From: MH13 sp040219355 | GTDB lineage: Bacteria; Pseudomonadota; Alphaproteobacteria; Rhizobiales; MH13 | Reading direction: 5' to 3' | Assembly (NCBI GenBank): GCA_040219355.1 | Contig: JAVJSN010000015.1 | Span: 186,001 to 250,000 of the forward strand | Length of the DNA: 64,000 nucleotides | In this document: in pieces, positions 43,345 to 52,500 of the stretch | How positions within the stretch are numbered: the first letter of the stretch is position 1 | Layout of the letters: every line of letters starts with the position of its first letter | Notes under the pieces: generated by a model | Databases searched by the model: none | The model's input: only the letters and a program-made list of their open reading frames with translations | Told to the model about the DNA's origin: nothing | Translations under genes and position numbers: made by a program

Positions 43345-45153
43345 TCATTCCCCTACGTAAAGCGGCTCCAAAACCATCTCCGGAACGCGCACCATACCTT
43401 TGTCGGTGATTCGGATTTCTGGGATCACAGAAAGAGGGATTAGATTAAAGCCCATAAAGGGGATGGTGCAGCCCATATTCTTCCAAACAGACTTCAGCGC
43501 GCTTATCTCTTCGGCAACTGCAGTAACCCGTTTGTCCGAGAGCAGACCGGCGATGGGCAGCGGCACCATGGCGGTGACCTGACCGCCTTGGACGGTGACC
43601 ACGCCACCTTGATGTTCTTTGAGGGTCGCAAGGGCGACCTGCATATCTTCAGCGTTGGTGCCGGCGATGATGATGTTATGGCTGTCATGCCCGACTGAAG
43701 ATGCCACCGCGCCATCTTTCAGCCCGAAATCTTTCAGCAGCCCATGGGCAACGTTTCCATCGCTTTTGCCATGGCGCTCGATGATGGTGACGAAGCAGAG
43801 CCCGTGCTCATCGAAATGTGTGGTCCAATTGTCGCTGGCTTTCAAATCCACCGTATCGTGGAAAAGGGTGATGCCGGGCAGTGCCACGCGGAGCACATTG
43901 GCAGTGACGTCGCGCGATGGAACGTCCGGCGTCATGGTTATGGCGCCTGGCACTTTGACACTGGTGAAGGCCGCGTCGGGATAGGTGTAACGGGTGGAGA
44001 GCGCCTGATCGAGGATGGATGTGATGGCCTTGTTCTCGACAACGAGCTCGCCGCCATACCAGGTGTTTTGCGGCTCCAAATCATCGTTGAGCAAGACCAG
44101 GTCAGCGCGGCGCCCGCCACCAAGGCCTCCAATCTCGTTTTCCATGCCAAAGCGCGTGGCGCCATGAAGTGAGCCCATCGACCAGGCTGTTTCTGGCTTG
44201 ATGCCCGCTTTCACGGCTTGGCGGGTGACCCAATCCTGCCCGAACATCAACAGGTCGTCGGCATCGCGATCATCGGTGCAGACAGCGACTCGTTTGGGTG
44301 ACGCTCCCAACTGCGTGACGGTCTTGATCGCCTCGGGCAGCGAATTCCACGGCGTTGTGGGAGGGCCGCCGCGCAGGAAAATCCAGACCCCGGCATCGAG
44401 CAGATCATCGGCGATATCGCGGTCGATGGCCTCATGGGTGTCGGTGACGCCCGCTGCGGCATAGGCGGCAACAAACTCGCGGCCGTAGACATGGCCGGAT
44501 ACCGGTCGCCCGCGCGAAAGCGAGGCTTCAATGATGGCGTGCGAGCGTTCATCAGACATGCAGACCGGCACGAAGTCCATTTTTTCGCCCAATGCGACGG
44601 CTTCTGGCCAGCGGTCAAAAATACCGGCAATTTTTTCTGGCGTCAGATCACCGCCTGCGGTTTCCATCTCTGGAGATGTGGCGGGCACGGTGGACGGTAC
44701 GGTGAGGAAAATTGACAGGGGTGCTTGGCGCGCATCTTCCAGCATGGCTTCCACGCCTGCCACATCCATGACGTTGCCGATCTCATGGCTGTCGCAGAAA
44801 ATCGTCGTGGTGCCATTGAGCAGTGCGGCCTCGGCATAGGCGCAGGCGGTGACCATGGAGGATTCAATGTGCAGATGCGGATCAACCAGACCGGGCGCGA
44901 TGATGCCACCCCTTCCATCATAGCGACGGGCGGCACCTTGATAGGTGCCTGCGGCTTTTACCGCAGCGATGCGTCCATTTGCGACCCAGACTTCTTTGTC
45001 TGTCGCAATGCGCTCAGAATAGGTGTTGAGCGTGCGCACACCGGTGATAACCAGATCAGGGTCTGCCCGCCCGGACGCCACATCTGCCAGTTTGCGGGTC
45101 ATGCCAGACAAGGGCGCAACAGAAAATCGGGTGAGGGCGGTTGAGGGCATCAT
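43345..45153 (-). CDS. ade: Adenine deaminase
   Basis: About 602 residues from ATG 45153; the frame runs open to 45228 but the MMPSTALTRFSV start is likelier. Amidohydrolase signatures: GLVDPHLHIESSM, IFCDSHEIGNV, SGHVYG, VCTDDRDADDLL and the C-terminal cyclase-like domain with VASSVGHDSHNIIIAGT. It deaminates adenine to hypoxanthine. No purine-related regulator or riboswitch is seen upstream. Neighbouring nucleobase operons make a local salvage/catabolism theme. Confidence 0.93.
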   Translation of the reverse strand: MMPSTALTRFSVAPLSGMTRKLADVASGRADPDLVITGVRTLNTYSERIATDKEVWVANGRIAAVKAAGTYQGAARRYDGRGGIIAPGLVDPHLHIESSMVTACAYAEAALLNGTTTIFCDSHEIGNVMDVAGVEAMLEDARQAPLSIFLTVPSTVPATSPEMETAGGDLTPEKIAGIFDRWPEAVALGEKMDFVPVCMSDERSHAIIEASLSRGRPVSGHVYGREFVAAYAAAGVTDTHEAIDRDIADDLLDAGVWIFLRGGPPTTPWNSLPEAIKTVTQLGASPKRVAVCTDDRDADDLLMFGQDWVTRQAVKAGIKPETAWSMGSLHGATRFGMENEIGGLGGGRRADLVLLNDDLEPQNTWYGGELVVENKAITSILDQALSTRYTYPDAAFTSVKVPGAITMTPDVPSRDVTANVLRVALPGITLFHDTVDLKASDNWTTHFDEHGLCFVTIIERHGKSDGNVAHGLLKDFGLKDGAVASSVGHDSHNIIIAGTNAEDMQVALATLKEHQGGVVTVQGGQVTAMVPLPIAGLLSDKRVTAVAEEISALKSVWKNMGCTIPFMGFNLIPLSVIPEIRITDKGMVRVPEMVLEPLYVGE

Positions 45154-45244
45154 CGGGCTCCGAGCACAATAGGATGGGCTTACCCTTTCACTCTGCCCAC
45201 AACCTTGGCAAGCCGCATTTCTATGCACGGCGCCGGCGTTTCAT

Positions 45245-45856
45245 TCAGCAGGCTGGTAAGTCGTCGTTCAATCCATCAATCGAGATTTCCCGCAGATCAA
45301 AGCCATCGAGTGTGCGCACGAAGCGATTGGTTTCGCTGGTTTTCAAGAAGATATCGACGCGCAGCGGGCCTTCGGGCGGGCTGCCTAATGCGCACATCTC
45401 ATCGACACTGACGCTTACCGCCAAGGATCCGCTTTGCTGGTTGGCCTTTGCGATCTCAATCGCGCGGCGAATGGCATCCATGCCGCGCTGATCCGCCTCC
45501 GAAAGCGCATAAACGAAGGTGTGGCGGCCATTGCCCGCTTCGGGCAGGTTGGCCTGGAGCGCGGCGACGTCCTGTCCAACCAATACATAAAAGCGTTCTT
45601 GCGCCACCGAGCCTTCAATCGTCAGATTCACATTAAGACGAACGCCATCCGGTTGGGGAACCAGGGCAGCCGGCATTGTGATGGCTGCGCGCAGAACACT
45701 GAACTCGGTGGTGGCAAAGTCGATGGAGGCCAGCGCTGGGATGGACATCACCGGCACGTGGCTGCAACCGGCCAGCAAGGCAAGCGCTGTTGCACCGCCA
45801 AGAAGCGTTTTGGCAAGTTTGTGGGAGAGGGGGAATGTGCGGGGAAGGATTTTCAT
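45245..45856 (-). CDS. Lipoprotein, hypothetical
   Basis: 203 residues from ATG 45856 (the longer frame to 46003 has no support). The signal ends in a lipobox LLAGC with Cys about residue 30. The mature part has no recognised domain; two segments, RFYVLVGQDVAALQANL and VRLNVNLTIEGSV, suggest a beta-rich fold. It is divergent from DUF2975 across an A+T-rich spacer. Confidence 0.75.
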   Translation of the reverse strand: MKILPRTFPLSHKLAKTLLGGATALALLAGCSHVPVMSIPALASIDFATTEFSVLRAAITMPAALVPQPDGVRLNVNLTIEGSVAQERFYVLVGQDVAALQANLPEAGNGRHTFVYALSEADQRGMDAIRRAIEIAKANQQSGSLAVSVSVDEMCALGSPPEGPLRVDIFLKTSETNRFVRTLDGFDLREISIDGLNDDLPAC

Positions 45857-45967
45857 GATTTGAATAACTCGTACTTTGACACGATGAAATTCATGTATTA
45901 TATTAATTTTTAGATTGGAAGCGATAATTTCATCGCCTGATCTCTCTTCCATTTTAAGGACAACCCC

Positions 45968-46537
45968 ATGAATGCCTCCCCCCATTCTTCCCTCTCTCCC
46001 CATAACCCCATCTCCCGTCGCGCCCGTTGGGTGGCCATTGTCCCGCTGCTTGCTGCTGCTGGACTGTTGATTGGTCTGATTGGACAGTGGGTTTCTGAAG
46101 ACATCCGCACCACCATGATCAGCACGTCGCTGGGGATGCTTGGCACCGAAATGGCGGCCGATGCGGCACGTTTTCCAAACGTCATCTGGCCTATGTTGCT
46201 GCGCACGGTTCCCGTTGTGGTGTTTGTGCTGACGATGTTGGTGCTGTTTCAGCTGTTTCGTCGTCTGGCCAAAGGCACCGTGCTGGACGCGCGCAACGCG
46301 CAGCTGGTGTCACGCGCGGGGCTGGGGTTCGTGGTGTTCGCCATCACAGCCATGGCCAGCAACACGCTCACCACGCTCTATCTTTCGATGACGAACCCAG
46401 ATGGGCCAGGGGTGCTGAGCGTCGGATTCACGACGTCGGACATTGGTGCCTTTGCAGCAGGCTTTGCGCTGTGGGGGCTGGGTTTGGTGCTCAGTGAAGC
46501 GGCGCGTGTGGCCGACGACCATGCAGGCATTGTCTGA
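45968..46537 (+). CDS. DUF2975 membrane protein
   Basis: 189 residues with four helices (about 22-42, 75-97, 115-135, 155-175). The pattern LFRRLAKGTVLDARNAQLVSR is the DUF2975 hallmark. Its stop overlaps the ATG of the following HTH gene, the usual pairing for this family, in which the HTH protein controls the membrane partner. Confidence 0.85.
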   Translation: MNASPHSSLSPHNPISRRARWVAIVPLLAAAGLLIGLIGQWVSEDIRTTMISTSLGMLGTEMAADAARFPNVIWPMLLRTVPVVVFVLTMLVLFQLFRRLAKGTVLDARNAQLVSRAGLGFVVFAITAMASNTLTTLYLSMTNPDGPGVLSVGFTTSDIGAFAAGFALWGLGLVLSEAARVADDHAGIV

Positions 46538-46758
46538 TGCCCATTGTCGTTGATCTGGATGTGATGTTGGCGCGGCGCAAAGTGCGCTCTAAGGAGTTGG
46601 CCGCCGCCATTGGCATCACCGAGCAGCAAGTGTCTTTGCTCAAGTCTGGCAAAGTGAGAGGCGTACGTTTTGAGACGCTGGAGAAAATCTGCGCGTTTCT
46701 TGAGTGCCAACCTGGTGATCTGATCCGCTACGAGCCTGATCAGAGTGACGACAGCTAG
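46537..46758 (+). CDS. Small Cro/CI-type HTH regulator (YozG-like)
   Basis: 73 residues: LDVMLARRKVRSKELAAAIG, the HTH with ITEQQVSLLKSGKVRGV, then FETLEKICAFLECQPGDLI, matching the HTH_26 family. It is coupled to DUF2975 by a one-base overlap and probably regulates that pair. Confidence 0.88.
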   Translation: MPIVVDLDVMLARRKVRSKELAAAIGITEQQVSLLKSGKVRGVRFETLEKICAFLECQPGDLIRYEPDQSDDS

Positions 46759-46764
46759 AGCGTC

Positions 46765-47574
46765 TTAGTCGAAGCGGGTGATATCCGCTTCGGCCATATC
46801 CTTTAGCAAGCCGATGAACCCACGGGCATAATGCTCAGCGGTTTGTCGGCCTTTATCGGCGGTGGCAATGCTCGCATCGCCCACCGTGCCTTCGGTGTTG
46901 AGGTCAGAAGAGATCCATCCATAGGCGGGCATGCCGGTGGGGGAAATGTTGAAGCCGCCTTGGCGATCTTCGGCGGTCGAGCGGAAGTTCTCCGCTTTGC
47001 TCATGTCCACAAGGTTCTCATGAAAATGCAGCATCATCGAGGTTTCCACATCGCCGCCATGAATGCCGAATTTCATCTCATCCTCGGTGTAGAGCCCATC
47101 TGGCACACCCCAATTGCCCCATTGGCTTTTCACGCAAAGCATGCGGGCACGCACGCGCATTTCCCGCGAAAGAACCGAGATGAGATCGAGGTTACCGCCG
47201 TGCGAGTTGGTAATGACCATTTTGCGGACACCGGCGCGGGCGACTGACAGTCCGATTTCCGTCCAGATCGACAGTGCCAGCTCAGCAGGTAGCGTCAGCG
47301 TGCCGGGCGCGTGCAGATGCTCGTTGGACTTGCCGATGGCCTGCACCGGCAGGATGCGCACATCCAAGTCCGGCGCGAGCTCCGGCAGCAGGCTCTCAAC
47401 CGTGGACAGCATGCCTTCATTCAAGAACGTATCGACACCAACCGGAAGATGCGGCCCGTGCTGCTCGATTGCGGCGGTAGGGAGCACCGCGATCACCTTT
47501 TGCGGATCGAGATTTTCGAATTCAGTGGTTTTGTAATCGGCCCAGCGATAGCGACGAGAGGGGGCATCTGCCAT
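46765..47574 (-). CDS. Creatininase-family amidohydrolase
   Basis: 269 residues with the creatininase metal motif AAIEQHGPHLPVGVD, the loop NSHGGN and a late His/Glu pair (HGGDVETSMMLHF). Members hydrolyse cyclic or linear amides such as creatinine, formamidopyrimidines and mycofactocin peptide; none is fixed by context here. It is the last gene of a leftward operon from 55313 and overlaps its neighbour by about one base gap. Confidence 0.85.
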   Translation of the reverse strand: MADAPSRRYRWADYKTTEFENLDPQKVIAVLPTAAIEQHGPHLPVGVDTFLNEGMLSTVESLLPELAPDLDVRILPVQAIGKSNEHLHAPGTLTLPAELALSIWTEIGLSVARAGVRKMVITNSHGGNLDLISVLSREMRVRARMLCVKSQWGNWGVPDGLYTEDEMKFGIHGGDVETSMMLHFHENLVDMSKAENFRSTAEDRQGGFNISPTGMPAYGWISSDLNTEGTVGDASIATADKGRQTAEHYARGFIGLLKDMAEADITRFD

Positions 47575-47575
47575 G

Positions 47576-48514
47576 TCAGCTTGCCGCTTTCTGGCTGTAG
47601 GTCGCGGTGAGGCGCATGGTCAGATACTCATGGCAAAGGATGGGCTCATAATGCTTATCCTCGCCCGTTCCTGGCAGAGCTTCGACGCGCGCATTGGGGT
47701 TGGGATCCATGAAGAAGGCTATTGAACGGCGCTCCTTAATCGGTCGCAGAACGCGGTGCGGATTGGACACATAGATGTCATTGGTCCAGCGCATCAATAG
47801 ATCACCAATGTTGACGATGAAAGCGCCATCAACAGCTGGAACATCGATCCAATCGGCGCTGTCACGCGGTTTCACCTGTAGGCCTGCGGTGCCATCGCTC
47901 ATCAGAAGCGTGATGGAACCATAATCTGTGTGAGCGCCGGCGCCGATTTCGCCAGGTTGTGGGTTGATCGCAGGTGGATAGCGCAGGACGCGCAAGGTGG
48001 ACATGGAATCCACAAAAGGTTCGGCGAAATGATCTTCCGGCAAACCCAGGTCCAGCGCGATGGCGCGGTGGAGATTGACGCCGAGGTTGAACACCTGATC
48101 GAAATAGGCGGTGAACGTGTCTTTGAAACCAGGCACATCTGGCCACATGTTGGTGCCGCGATAGGGTTCCTTGGCGATCACACGCGGATCATCGGCGGGC
48201 AGATCAAGGGCCATGTTGAAGGCCTCTTTCTGATCCATCTGGCCGCTTTTCTCATCCAAGCTTTCCGAACCGGTGCCGGCATAGCCGCGATTGTGTGGAG
48301 ATTTATCGATGGAAATCTTAGCCTTTTCCGACCCTGGCAGAGCGAAAAACTCATCAGCCTTGGCAAACATGCCTGCGATAAGATCTGGGTCCACACCGTG
48401 GTTTTTCACCACCATGAAGCCCGGTCCGCGCGCGGCTTTACCCCACGCGTCGACGAACTCTTGTTTGGTCGCGCCGGTGAACGTCGCGTAATCGAGAACG
48501 GGAATGATGGTCAT
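47576..48514 (-). CDS. 2-oxoglutarate/Fe(II) oxygenase, isopenicillin N synthase family
   Basis: 312 residues. The iron triad is visible as GAHTDYGS (HxD) and NPHRVL (distal His), and the 2-oxoglutarate Arg in RRSIAFFM (RxS). The N-terminal DIOX_N half, PVLDYATFTG, and a mid GTNMWPD segment fit the family. Substrate is unknown; in this operon it may hydroxylate an N-heterocycle. It overlaps its upstream gene by 4 bases. Confidence 0.87.
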   Translation of the reverse strand: MTIIPVLDYATFTGATKQEFVDAWGKAARGPGFMVVKNHGVDPDLIAGMFAKADEFFALPGSEKAKISIDKSPHNRGYAGTGSESLDEKSGQMDQKEAFNMALDLPADDPRVIAKEPYRGTNMWPDVPGFKDTFTAYFDQVFNLGVNLHRAIALDLGLPEDHFAEPFVDSMSTLRVLRYPPAINPQPGEIGAGAHTDYGSITLLMSDGTAGLQVKPRDSADWIDVPAVDGAFIVNIGDLLMRWTNDIYVSNPHRVLRPIKERRSIAFFMDPNPNARVEALPGTGEDKHYEPILCHEYLTMRLTATYSQKAAS

Positions 48515-49164
48515 GCCGTTTGCCTCTCCTTGTCGGGATAGCCTGCTAATTTCTGCTCAACATACCGTGCCCCAATGAGCTTGCGCATCTTGGTGCGAAC
48601 GCGAGCCAAATGCTTGGCGCGGCTATCAGGTGTTGAAAAATCCATGCGGTAGTGCGCGGCGAAAGTTGTGCGTGCTCGTTCATGACACAGCGCGCGCAAG
48701 CCCCGCATTAGGATGCGCTTGCCAGGTGAACCGATGAGTTTGGTCAGCCAAAAGGACGCGCCGCACGTGGTGAAGACACCCAGATGTTCAATGTGCTTGA
48801 GGGTGTGGCCGAAGCGCTTGTTGTCGGCGCACGGCATGGTGAAGGCGACACCCGGCACCAGCACTCGATCCATCCAACCCTTCAGAATAGCTGGTTGGCC
48901 GAACCACCAGGTCGGGTAGACGAAAATCAGCGCGTTGCACCATTGCAGGCTCTCAACATGGGCGGCGATGCGATCGGTGTTGCAACTGGTATCTTCGTAC
49001 TCAGTCCAGTCTTCCAGCGTAAGCGTCGGTTGAAACTGCTCGCCATAAAGGTCAATCACGCGCGTTTCTGCACCGGCCTGGCTGAGTTCGTCCATCACGG
49101 TGTCAAGAACTGCGTGGTTGAAGCTGGTTGCGCTGGGATGGCAATAAACGATCAACGCTTTCAT
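48511..49164 (-). CDS. Flavodoxin-fold NAD(P)H:quinone-type reductase 1
   Basis: 217 residues starting MKALIVYCHPSATSFNHAVL (FMN/FAD phosphate loop) with LIFVYPTWWFGQPAILKGWMD and TTCGASFWL, typical of KefF/MdaB-type reductases. It transfers two electrons from NAD(P)H. It has a paralogue 35 bases upstream. Confidence 0.85.
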   Translation of the reverse strand: MKALIVYCHPSATSFNHAVLDTVMDELSQAGAETRVIDLYGEQFQPTLTLEDWTEYEDTSCNTDRIAAHVESLQWCNALIFVYPTWWFGQPAILKGWMDRVLVPGVAFTMPCADNKRFGHTLKHIEHLGVFTTCGASFWLTKLIGSPGKRILMRGLRALCHERARTTFAAHYRMDFSTPDSRAKHLARVRTKMRKLIGARYVEQKLAGYPDKERQTA

Positions 49165-49199
49165 ACCAATTCCGTCCTGCTACTTGCCTGCATACTGGG

Positions 49200-49793
49200 T
49201 CAGAACCTCTCCATCTGCTGTGTCACGCGCTGCATAAACGCGGCACGCTTCTGATCGCTCGCTCGATTCATGTCGTAAAGTGCGAGGTATTGCATAGGCG
49301 CACCGTCCATTACATATCGCACAGGCCGCGTCATGAGTTTGCGCGGTGGATCACCGGCCAAAAAGGCGCGCAATCGTGTGCCACCATAGGTGGTGACGGT
49401 CGCGTATTTTTTGACGTTGGTCAGAGCTGGGCGAACCTGCCCATCGACCAACTTGAATGACACGCCGGGCAGAAACACCCGGTCAAAAAAACCTTTAAGG
49501 ATCGCCGGGTAACCAAAGTTCCAAACCGGGTAGACGAAGACCACGGCTTGCGCCGCTTGGAGCCTCTCAACATATTGCTTAACTGGATTTATGTTGATTT
49601 CTTCATCATGATATGTGCGACGCTCTTCACATGTCATCACGGCAGGGAAGTTCTCTGCGTTTAAATCGCAGTCATCCACTTGCCATTGCTGGCTTTTTAG
49701 CGCCTCGACCACGCGTGTATGCAAGGCAGAGGAGAAGCTTTCCGGCACAGGGTGCGCGAAGATCACCATCACCCTTTTTACCGTGCCTGACAT
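49200..49793 (-). CDS. Flavodoxin-fold NAD(P)H:quinone-type reductase 2
   Basis: 197 residues of the same family as its neighbour: VMVIFAHPVPESFSSALH, VVFVYPVWNFGYPAILKGFFD and VTTYGGTRLRAF. Two tandem non-identical copies suggest a heterodimer or two steps. It lies 34 bases after the FAD oxidase gene on the same strand. Confidence 0.85.
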   Translation of the reverse strand: MSGTVKRVMVIFAHPVPESFSSALHTRVVEALKSQQWQVDDCDLNAENFPAVMTCEERRTYHDEEININPVKQYVERLQAAQAVVFVYPVWNFGYPAILKGFFDRVFLPGVSFKLVDGQVRPALTNVKKYATVTTYGGTRLRAFLAGDPPRKLMTRPVRYVMDGAPMQYLALYDMNRASDQKRAAFMQRVTQQMERF

Positions 49794-49827
49794 GCGTTTT
49801 CCCCGATTTGAACTGAAATTCAGTTTA

Positions 49828-51228
49828 TTAGCTTGCTCTTCTCATTTTTGGATAGGCGTACATGGTCTCATAGGACCAATTTGGATCGTCCCAGGAGATC
49901 ATCTTGCCTGGGTTCAAGAGACCCTTTGGATCAGCTTCCTGCTTGAACTTTAGCTGGCGATCATCGGTCTTCTGGCGGCCGCCTTCCTCCAGGGTGTAAC
50001 GATGCGGATTGAAGATCATGCAGCCCAGCTGTTCATGGATGGCAATGATTTCATTGAGGCGTGCTTCATCGGTAAAGTCGACAATTGGCAAACCGGCATA
50101 GATGACATTGCCGCCCTCACGCATGGCTTCCAGATGCTGAAGTACTTCTGCGCCGAAGGTTTCTCGCACCTTGGCAACCTTGGCCAGCGGATCAGGCCCG
50201 CCGTAGCGCACCTGCAGATAGGTGACGGTTGGGTCAACCTGAAGCGCGCGCAGGGTGGTGTGGTTCCACGTGTATTCTGCCAGATGACCTGGCGTGCGCT
50301 CGAAGGTGGATGCATCAGAGCGGTAGATCACATCGGGATCGTTGTTGCGGCCCATAAAGGCGCTAAAACCGTCCAGCGACTGCGGCGCGACCAGCACGAT
50401 CAGGATGCTTTGGTCTTCGCGCACATGGCCTGAAAAACGCTTGAAGAATTTGAACGGGATGGGCGCTTCGATCGGTGTGATCAGTTTCACCAGGATGCCA
50501 TCTTGCTGCGCCAAATCGTAACCAAAATTCGCGGCCTGCATAAAGTCATCAAAGCCGAGCGCAAACTCCACCCATTCATAGGCAGGAGCCAGTGGCATTT
50601 CAATTTCAGTGATGATGCCGTTGGTGCCATAGGCGTGGGAGACGCGAGCAAGGTCTTCACCGGTGAACTCCAAAATGCGTGGCTCGGCCTCCATCGTGAC
50701 GACCCGCAGGCGCAAGATATTTCCCAAATCACGCAGGGCGCCCCAGCGCACAGACCCGATGCCGCCCGAGCCGCCAGCAATAAAGCCGCCAATGGTGGCG
50801 GTGCCATAGGTGGAGGGCATCATGCGCTGTTCTTGGCCAGAATGCGCGCGGGTCTCAGCATCGAGGTCTTTGACCACCTTGCCTGGCTCGACGATCACAC
50901 GACCGGGATGGATTTCCTTCACCTTGGTCATGTTTTTCATGTGCATGACGACGCCACCGGCAAGCGGCATGGCTTGGCCATAGTTGCCGGTGCCAGCGCC
51001 GCGTGTGGTGACGGGGACATCGTGGGCGAAGCAGGTTTTGAGAACCTCGATCACCTCGGCTTCGGAGCGCGGCGAGACGACAAAATCGCCGACCAAATGA
51101 TCCATCTTTTCCTTTAGGACCGGTGAGTACCAAAAGAAGTCACGGCTCTTCTGTTTCAGCGTGGCTGGATTGTCGTCGATATCAAGATGGTCGAGCGCTT
51201 CGCGCACGGCAGCGATGTTTCCGGTCAT
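49828..51228 (-). CDS. FAD-binding oxidase/dehydrogenase (GlcD/VAO type)
   Basis: 466 residues. The FAD domain shows VTTRGAGTGNYGQAMPLAGG, GGFIAGGSGGIGSVRWGAL and the PP-loop VVSPRSEAEV; the C-terminal cap ends QEADPKGLLNPGKM, as in GlcD/D-lactate dehydrogenases. No covalent flavin site is certain. It starts 3 bases after the deaminase stop. Its substrate is probably an alcohol or amine made in this pathway. Confidence 0.85.
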   Translation of the reverse strand: MTGNIAAVREALDHLDIDDNPATLKQKSRDFFWYSPVLKEKMDHLVGDFVVSPRSEAEVIEVLKTCFAHDVPVTTRGAGTGNYGQAMPLAGGVVMHMKNMTKVKEIHPGRVIVEPGKVVKDLDAETRAHSGQEQRMMPSTYGTATIGGFIAGGSGGIGSVRWGALRDLGNILRLRVVTMEAEPRILEFTGEDLARVSHAYGTNGIITEIEMPLAPAYEWVEFALGFDDFMQAANFGYDLAQQDGILVKLITPIEAPIPFKFFKRFSGHVREDQSILIVLVAPQSLDGFSAFMGRNNDPDVIYRSDASTFERTPGHLAEYTWNHTTLRALQVDPTVTYLQVRYGGPDPLAKVAKVRETFGAEVLQHLEAMREGGNVIYAGLPIVDFTDEARLNEIIAIHEQLGCMIFNPHRYTLEEGGRQKTDDRQLKFKQEADPKGLLNPGKMISWDDPNWSYETMYAYPKMRRAS

Positions 51229-51231
51229 GCT

Positions 51232-52500
51232 TTACTCCATCAAAGGGTCGAGAACCGCATAGTCGGGCGGGGAAAGGGTGAGCACCTTACCATCGCGCAT
51301 GACGGTTCGGTTGGTCTGCGGGCGGGCCATGAATTCATTCCATGAGCGCGCGTTGAAAAGAACGAAGTCGGCGGGTGCGCCTGCAGAAAACGGCGCATAC
51401 TCGAAGTCGCACATCACGGCTGGCGTTGTGGTAAAAGCGCTCACCCAATCATTGCTGGTGTGATCGAGGTGCGCAATCCGGGTGGTCTCGCGCATCACTT
51501 CCACCATGTCCAAATCGCCATAGGCGTAGAAGGGGTCGCGCGTGTTGTCGGATGCAAAGGCGACCGGAATGCCGCGCGCCTTCATCTCATGCACGAGCGT
51601 CACGCCGCGCCACCGTGGGGTGCGGCCGGGGTCGCGATCTTGAAGGTAAAGATTGCAGAGCGGTAGCGAAACGATGGTCAGGCCAGCTTCGGCAACCAGG
51701 TCCATGGTTCGGTCGGCTTCGCTTTCATCCTGCACAGCCAGTGAGCAGCAATGGCCGCAGACCACTTTGCCTTTGTAGCCCGTTTTGAGAACCATCTGCG
51801 CAATCTGGCGTAGCGTCGCCACGGAAGGATCGCCGGTTTCATCCACGTGGAAATCAGCATCCAGGTTGCGTTGGGTGGCCATCTGGAAAAAGGCTTCCAG
51901 CCGCTGCTCCAAATCGGGCAGGGGATAAGTGACCATGCCAAGCACGCCACCGTATTTGGAGACAATGTCGGCGGTCACTTGGTAGCGACCCGTGCCATCA
52001 GGTTCGATGCCATCGGCGCCGACCAGGCTGACGGCCTGAAGGTCGATCTTGCCCTTCCAATCAGCGCGCACCTCGTCAAAGACGCCCCAAGAAATCTCAT
52101 CCTGCGGTGGAATGGAATCCAAGTGCGTGCGGACCGCTTTGGTGCCGTGGGCGTAGGCAGATTCCAGCGCGAAAGTCATGCGGGCACGAACATCCTCGGC
52201 TGACCATTTTGCCTCGCGATCTTGGCCCACCGAAGACAGTGCACCATCAAAGGTGCCATCGGGATTGGGCGTGCGCGGCCAGATGTGTCCTTTGTCCAAA
52301 TGCGTGTGCATATCGACAAAGGCTGGCAGGACCATCTGGCCCACCATGTCGATGCGTTGCTCGGCTTGCGCGTCCGAAAAGCGTCCATCGCGGATTGTTA
52401 CCGAGGTCGAGACGAGCGCTTCCTGTGAGCCGATGAGCGGTCCAGGTATAACGAGGTTGTCAAGCGTGACGGGGCCGTTTGGCAGGGAAAGAGACGGCAC
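51232..52500 (-). CDS. Cytosine-deaminase-like amidohydrolase
   Basis: 422 residues of the CodA group: DMHTHLDKGHIWP (metal His pair), DFHVDETGD (His and Glu), VCGHCCSL and FASDNTRDPFYAYGD (catalytic Asp). CodA relatives deaminate cytosine, isocytosine, creatinine or other aminopyrimidines. The gene sits directly between an NMT1-type ABC transporter and an FAD oxidase, so the transported substrate is probably an amino-substituted ring. Confidence 0.88.
   Translation of the reverse strand: MPSLSLPNGPVTLDNLVIPGPLIGSQEALVSTSVTIRDGRFSDAQAEQRIDMVGQMVLPAFVDMHTHLDKGHIWPRTPNPDGTFDGALSSVGQDREAKWSAEDVRARMTFALESAYAHGTKAVRTHLDSIPPQDEISWGVFDEVRADWKGKIDLQAVSLVGADGIEPDGTGRYQVTADIVSKYGGVLGMVTYPLPDLEQRLEAFFQMATQRNLDADFHVDETGDPSVATLRQIAQMVLKTGYKGKVVCGHCCSLAVQDESEADRTMDLVAEAGLTIVSLPLCNLYLQDRDPGRTPRWRGVTLVHEMKARGIPVAFASDNTRDPFYAYGDLDMVEVMRETTRIAHLDHTSNDWVSAFTTTPAVMCDFEYAPFSAGAPADFVLFNARSWNEFMARPQTNRTVMRDGKVLTLSPPDYAVLDPLME

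Noticed and set aside
45154..45244. Purine riboswitch before ade
   Set aside because: The spacer is too short and lacks the conserved aptamer core; none was seen.
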